Assembly: GCA_016801885.1 (NCBI GenBank)
Contig: CM028899.1
Location: 19,855,501-19,919,500, forward strand
Length of the DNA stretch: 64,000 nt
Source: Toxotes chatareus
Taxonomy: Eukaryota; Chordata; Actinopteri; Toxotidae
Direction: 5' to 3'
In this document: one piece after another, positions 58,397 through 64,000 of the stretch
Layout of the letters: each line of letters opens with the position of its first letter
Position numbering within the stretch: the first letter of the stretch is position 1
Position numbers and translations under genes: made by a program
Notes under the pieces: generated by a model
Database searches by the model: none
What the model was told of the DNA's origin: nothing
Seen by the model: the letters and a program-made list of their open reading frames with translations, nothing else

Positions 58397-61300
58397 ATGT
58401 CTTCTGTTAGACAGTTAGTGTACAGGAGGTGCTTGTTTCTTCTTAGCAAATCACCAAGTGTGAACACATCAGTTTCAAGGCACAGCAACCAGACAAGACT
58501 GTTCAGTGCCTCCAGCAGATGCATGAATGTTATGCCAGCCTGGGTTATTGATAACTATGGAGGGAATGATGTGTTACGCTTTACTAAAAATGCCAGTTTC
58601 CCCGTCATCAACTACCCCAATGAGGTTATTGTCAAAGTGTTTGCAGCTGGACTGAACCCACTTGATGTCAGTATGAGAGGTGAGTAACAAGCCCATGTGC
58701 ATGTTTAAAATGGCATCAGATTTGCACCTACAGGCTGAGATTATTGAAAGTGTCAGAGACTCTAGAGACTTAAAGAAATAAGTCCACATACAACATGTAA
58801 CTGTATATCCAAGCCTGGAAAATAAAATGCAGTTTCATCGAAGTTAGAAATAATTTTTTACACTTTTACACGCTAGATTCATTTCCCGTGGTTTGATCTT
58901 TGTTTTAAATGAATCGTATGATGTGCATTACCACCCCTTTGAACTAAAGGAAGGTAGTGGGTTAGTGCGGGGGAGGATAGATGAGGTGATACAGCAGTGA
59001 TCATTTTTGAGATTGCTTGATCAAGTGCACTTTGACTGTTACATATTGGAAGGTGTTACCACATGTGTCACCGCACATGCATGTTTGTTGTTAGAAAGGG
59101 GTGACTAATATGGATATGACGACATGAATCTTATTTTAACTTAAACCCAGAGCTGTTTGGCTGTTGCCCGTGTGGTGATTAGTTGTTTAAATATACAGAT
59201 ACATCCTCTCCTTCTCCCTCATTGAAAAGTCCTGAATCTATGAACATGCAAATGTTTTTTTCTGCTGGAGACGTCTCCTTTGCTGAAAAGTTCATTCACA
59301 GTGTGCGTGCACTGGAGGTTTCACAGCTCCATGACAAAGCTGTGTAATTTGCACTTCAGACCATGACTGCTGTCACACAATTGGGCTCATCTGACCACAT
59401 GTTAAACTGAAATTTAAAATGACCACAAAGAAACCTTCCCCCTTCAGATGATGAATATGCAAACAGCCCTATGGTGTCAAGCTTCCAAATATCATGTTCC
59501 AAGTGAAGTAACAATAAGCAAAACACATTTCTGAGTGGAGACAGACCTCAGCAGTCTCACTGGGGACCCAAGTACCTTCCAGTTCTCTTTGATTTAGCTG
59601 CACCTCTTGTTATAAGGCACTTAAAGAGGTACCTTTTGTGCTTAATCAAAGTGAACCTGAAGCCTCTTGGCGGTCTGAGAGCCCGGGTCAGTTGCCACCT
59701 TTGCCTGGTTAGTAATTCAGCCTTGTGCTTAAAGGGGTCAGCACACTTAGTTATAGAAGAAACGCATGCTCTTCAGCAGGCGTGTATGATTTTACAGTCA
59801 AAAACAAAAGTTACAGTAAGGTTATCCTCTGTTCTGATTAAATTCATACAACGACCTCCAAGTATTTCTCACAACACTATGCTGTGTCTCAGGTAATTTC
59901 CTTTCTTAGACTCTTGGTTAGTCGATCCAGCAGCACACACATTACAAACATTTTTCATCTTGAGTTTTTTGTTACAACAAACTATACTGCAGTTATAAGA
60001 TCTGGCGATGAACAGAAACTCTCTCCCTGTCAGGTGGCTACGGTGCAGCTACACTGTCTATGAAGAGAGACCCTCTGAATATCAAGCAGTCAGGCAGCGA
60101 GTTCCCTCTCATCCTGGGAAGGGACGTGTCTGGGGTCATCATGGAGTGTGGCTTAGATGTGAAGTACTTCACCGAAAGGGATGAGGTAAATGAAGCAAAT
60201 TGCAGACAAGAGAGGTGTGCGCATGTGCACTCAGAAACCACTTCTTTTTACGAACAGGAACGCCCATGTTTACAGAAACCTGCACAGCGTGTGAACAAAG
60301 TATGAGTGTAAACAGTGTGGTCAGGGTACCATAAACAGAAACATTTAATCCTACAGTGTGTAAAAACACCTTTTTGCTATGACACAAGATAGAAATGAAT
60401 CATTCAGACACATCACTAAACAGTGAAAACACATAGCCTATGCTGATGAATCCTGGTTTCTGATGCTGTTATAGGGTGGGAGTGTTTTCTTGGCTAACAT
60501 TACGCTGTGTAATGCCAACTGAGCATCATCACCGCAGTGTATCTGAGCCCTGTCGGTGGCCTAGTTCATCCGTTCCTGGCCATAGTGTACACTCTGCCAC
60601 AATGATTCCTCCACCAGGGTTATGCACTGTCACCTCCACCTGGATTAGAGACATGACATGGTATAAGTCTTCTTCATATCTCAGCCCAAAAGGATGAGGA
60701 AGGAAAGGCTCTTGCAGCAGGCTGTAAGATGCTGTTGAGCCATGACAGGACGGGATTCAACTAATCACTTGTTGTTAGCTGTTTCCAAATTCTATACTGT
60801 ACTATACACTGTACACTGTCAGTTTCATCATTAATTCACAGTTATCCTGAGTGTTTTTTCTGCTGCTGTAACAGTGCAATTTCCCCATTGTGGGACTATT
60901 AAAGGTTTATCTTATCTTATCTTATTTTATTTGTAACTCATTATTAATAAAATTACATTTCATAATAATGAATTGAGTCTCACTAATTTCCTAAATTATT
61001 CTTCTAATTATTATTTTAGATATTTCTTTTTACATAATCTATTCATGTAACAATTTCCGTATTACTTATTTATTCAGTCTTGAACACTGACTCACTGAGC
61101 ACTTCTATGAGAATGATGTAGATTTCCTTTTACAGAGAGGAAATGATGTATGTACAGTAACAACAGAAATTCAAATAAAGGAGAAGCTTTTCAAATGTAA
61201 GAAGAAGAATTGTTAATAATAGTAAACTTAAAACATGGAACAACAAATTGACAATGACCCAAATTGTGAATCATGAACCTAATCATTGCGGGCTTGTGAT

Positions 61301-63517
61301 CATATGTGCTTTTTAATTCCTATTTTGAATGACTTGCAGTTCCTGTTGGCTTTTTCCTCAGCTTTACTCAGCTACCTCACACTTCCTTTAGAATTATTAT
61401 TCATTGTTTACCCTGCACAGATAACTGATATTACAAATCTCTTCCATTTAGACAAGTTTATATTTTCATTGTTATTTATAGCCTGATTTACATTGTACAT
61501 TGTGTTTACTGACTATGATATACAACCTATTTTATAAAGGGAGGCTGGGGGCTTTAAATAGGCCTGTTTAGCACCTCATGAAGTCATAATCTCTCTCACA
61601 TGTATTTGCTGACTAATAAGGGAAGCAGAGTGATTCATGGTGGGATGTTACTCATGCTGCTTTTGAGAGGGGATTTTAAACATTGCAGTTTCATCATAGT
61701 AAACTGTTACAAACTGTATAGCCATGTGTGCAAACAGGTGTTTATGTCTTTGATTAATGAGTATTGTGTTGCTGTGTGTGCCCCCCCCCCCAGGTTTGGG
61801 CAGCAATCCCACCGTGGAAGCAGGGCAGCCTAGCTGAGTTTGTCGTGCTTAGTGCCAATGAGGTATTGTTCACCTGATGGATTCATACATTGTTTGCTTT
61901 GAGCTAATGTTGTTAGTGTTACTGCAAATGTTTTGATTTAGTGGCATAGTTTTACTTCTGTCTGTGTGAAAGTATATAATTCTGTCAGAATTAGTTCTGT
62001 GTAATCAGTTTCCTTTTACCTGACAGCAGCTTATTTTGGTGACGCACTTGATCATTTTTGTAAAATCTAAAATTAAAAAGCCATTTAGAGCCAAAACAGC
62101 TGTTCTGGCATAACTCATCTGTAATACCACTGAAAGGTGTTGAGGTGGTGCTAATCTTTTAAATACTATTATTATTATTATAAACGTGTGTCAGGTTTCC
62201 CACAAACCAAAGTCACTGAGCCACACAGAGGCAGCAGCCATTCCATATGTGGCAACCACTGCCTGGTCAGCACTGGTCAACACTGGTGGGCTCAGTAAGG
62301 ACAACTGTTCAAAGAAGCGGTGAGAAAACGTGGACAGACACCACACACACACACAACACTACATACACACACTTTCCACTTGTTGTTAATCCCTGTCCAC
62401 CCCCAAAGAAGCTCCTCGTCTTTGATCTAGTCCATTATTCCACTCAGTGCTCCCTCTAAGCTCACCCCCTGTTAGCCCACTCCATAATGAGCTTCTGGGC
62501 GATGTGCTCTGGTTCTCTGGCAGCAGCTCAAACACTCCCTTACGCTGCAGTGAACTTGACATGCTAAAGCCTAGAGTGCATTTGACATGAATCCTAATGA
62601 GGGCGAGTCTGTGCATCAGAAGTGTGGAAAACGTTGTTGGTTGTTGACACGTCTGCTTTTACCTCGTCCCCACAGGGTTTTGATCCTTGGAGGGTCTGGG
62701 GGAGTGGGAACATTTGCTATACAGGTATGGATGAAAAGGTGGACATGTATCATTTAGAACATAAATGATACAAATTACTGGGAAATTTGTTGTCAATGTT
62801 GACACACTTTAGTCTCTCTATGCTCATTTGATTTGATTCGCTTTGAGATTAGGACTATGATTTGTATGCAGATGCTGAAGGCGTGGGGAGCCCACGTGAC
62901 TGTTACCTGCTCCCAGAATGCCGAGCGGTTCGTAAGGGGGCTTGGGGCGGACCACGTGGTGGACTACAATGCCGGACCTGTCGAGGAGCCGCTCCGTGCG
63001 CTGGAGAAGTGAGAGAATCACACACACACATCAGTCGTTTTTCATTCATGTTGGTATTAATCAGTGGCCTGACATGGTTACCACAGCAAACACAGCCCCC
63101 TCGTTGTAATCCACTCAGTAGTGTGGGAAAACTGACACCTTTAACTTGATCACATTCAGCCTTAATTTCTCTCTCCATTTCTATCATCTGCCCAAGCATC
63201 CTCATCTTTCCACACCTACAGGTTCTCCCTCTCATTTATTGTTTCTTTTTACTCCCCATCACCCCACACTTATGCATCTTCACCTGTGTCTGTTGTTTGC
63301 ACTAACCCTAACCTAACCCTCTTCCACCTAAAGATTTGACCTGATCCTGGATAATGTTGGGGGGGACACGGAGCGCTGGGCGCTGAATCTGCTTAAACCT
63401 TGGAGTGGAGCCAAGTACGTCACTCTGGTAACACCCTTCCTCCAGAACACTGACCGGCTGGGTATTGCTGATGGCATGATGCAGACTGCTGCTACAATGG
63501 CCACCAAGGCCCTCAAG
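58397..63517 (+). CDS. rtn4ip1: Reticulon-4-interacting protein 1, mitochondrial (5' portion)
   Basis: Mitochondrial NAD(P)H oxidoreductase of the MDR/quinone oxidoreductase family (OPA10), linked to coenzyme Q synthesis and complex I assembly. Seven exons: 58397-58679, 60034-60185, 61794-61862, 62195-62319, 62676-62724, 62872-63008, 63334-63517. They give 333 codons with no stop; the human protein is 396 residues, so the last exon or exons are off the right edge. A basic, Ser-rich leader fits import. The GroES-like part has AGLNPLDVSMRGGYGA and LGRDVSGV. The Rossmann nucleotide-binding motif GGSGGVG is at residues 215-221, followed by DHVVDYNA and DLILDNVGGDTE. The ATG at 58397 is followed by the leader. 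The acceptor of exon 3 is preceded by an 11-C run. Confidence 0.95.
58680..60033. other. RTN4IP1 intron 1
   Basis: 1354-bp intron. It holds the dispersed repeat copy at 59205-59525. No further exon was recognised. Confidence 0.7.
59205..59525. repeat. Dispersed repeat copy 2 (related to 29085-29335)
   Basis: Shares CTTCTCCCTCATTGAAAAG, TTAAACTGAAATTTAAAATG, TTCAGATGATGAATATGCAA and AAGTGAAGTAACAATAAGCA in order with the copy at 29085-29335. It is diverged, so both are old. Confidence 0.5.
60830..60935 (+). mobile_element. 3' end of a LINE with TTATC tail, in RTN4IP1 intron 2
   Basis: CTGCTGTAACAGTGCAATTT, CCCCATTGTGGGACTATTAA and AGGTTTATC, then repeated TTATC, is the usual 3' end of a fish CR1/L2/Rex1-type LINE. 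The upstream limit is not clear and no reverse transcriptase was found, so it is a heavily 5'-truncated copy. The rest of intron 2 (60186-61793) shows nothing else. Confidence 0.65.
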
Positions 63518-63674
63518 GTAATCATGGTAGAATGACACAGATGCAGTTTGATTGAACAACACAATGCAATGTAATCCAAGATGCTGGGCTGGTCAAACAA
63601 ATACACACAAGCGCTAGATCACTAACAGCTGTTATGGTGAAAGATGTGATGATTGCCACCACGATAACTTTCCA

Positions 63675-63770
63675 GACTTATTTACAGTACACGACCAAAA
63701 TAATGGGGACATCCAAACAAAGTATGTGGACACTTGTAGATATCAGCACCCTCCTGAACTATAGCCCCCT
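63675..63770. mobile_element. Mariner/Tc1-like MITE fragment
   Basis: ACGACCAAAATAATGGGGAC and AAGTATGTGGACACTTG resemble the end of a common fish element reading ATGACCAAAAGTATGTGGAC. Decayed fragment in an RTN4IP1 intron; family from memory. Confidence 0.4.
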
Positions 63771-64000
63771 TAATTTGAAAATTGCCTTCAAATGAATGTG
63801 ATCATGTGAAATCTCAATTACTATATTTTATATAATAAGTATTATATTTCTTCCAGGCAACTATTCACAGTGCACTAAAATCAAAGGCTTCATACCTGAA
63901 AATCTACTTTCTTATGAAAGTAGATTTGAAAGTAGGCGAGCCGGTTAGAAAATAACCTGATTAACACAGTTGGATAACTCAGCTGTGACGAGCTTGTCTC

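Noticed and set aside
63305..63322. CCCTAACCTAACCCT, telomere-like
   Set aside because: Only about two and a half imperfect units just before an RTN4IP1 acceptor; most likely part of a pyrimidine-rich intron end.
63520..64000. Last exon of RTN4IP1
   Set aside because: No acceptor followed by a matching open frame of about 60 codons was seen before the right edge, so it should lie outside the window.

Overview
This window is nuclear DNA of a ray-finned fish, most likely a percomorph teleost. Five vertebrate protein-coding genes with GT-AG introns can be followed exon by exon. The introns are mostly 80-1000 bp, and CA microsatellites, fish-type LINE fragments and small DNA-transposon relics are scattered through them. 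The species cannot be named from the sequence alone.

Layout. 1-21614 is a very long AT-rich tandem satellite of about 75 bp per unit, interrupted once by a 5'-truncated LINE on the minus strand (about 17844-18588). The array ends only 75 bp before an internal exon of RAB3GAP2 (+ strand). That gene then runs through 21 exons to its stop at 30976, so the satellite lies inside a RAB3GAP2 intron and the first part of the gene is off the left edge. A second, nearly open LINE sits in another RAB3GAP2 intron (about 23630-25610). IARS2 (minus strand, 23 coding exons, 41699 down to 32439) converges tail-to-tail with RAB3GAP2, and the two predicted poly(A) signals are about 75 bp apart. From 41.7 to 44.6 kb there is a long foldback element, a weakly supported spliced minus-strand transcript, a promoter with a duplicated CCAAT module, and a CACTA-like element. 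A tiny CD24-type GPI-anchored glycoprotein gene (+) lies at 44962-45979. 46.5-53.1 kb is gene-poor and carries a clean hAT MITE with an 8-bp target duplication. QRSL1 (minus, 11 exons, 57953 down to 53355) and RTN4IP1 (+, 58397 to beyond the right edge, 7 exons seen) are head-to-head around a short shared promoter with two ATTGG boxes.

How the genes fit together. The pair RAB3GAP2-IARS2 matches human 1q41. CD24, QRSL1 and RTN4IP1 match human 6q21. The window therefore spans a junction between two conserved blocks, located between about 41.7 and 44.9 kb. Three of the five genes act in mitochondria: IARS2 charges mitochondrial tRNA-Ile, QRSL1 is the GatA subunit making Gln-tRNA-Gln, and RTN4IP1 is an NAD(P)H-dependent oxidoreductase linked to coenzyme Q and complex I. 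RAB3GAP2 acts on Rab3/Rab18 membrane traffic and CD24 is a cell-surface mucin-like protein.

The most unusual things are the intronic satellite (at least 21 kb, built as a dimer of diverged 37-bp halves with a perfect 7-bp dyad) and a frame-preserving 81-nt candidate cassette exon in the catalytic part of IARS2. Exon boundaries were read by eye from splice consensus and reading frame. No alignment or database search was run, so family names come from recognition of motifs.
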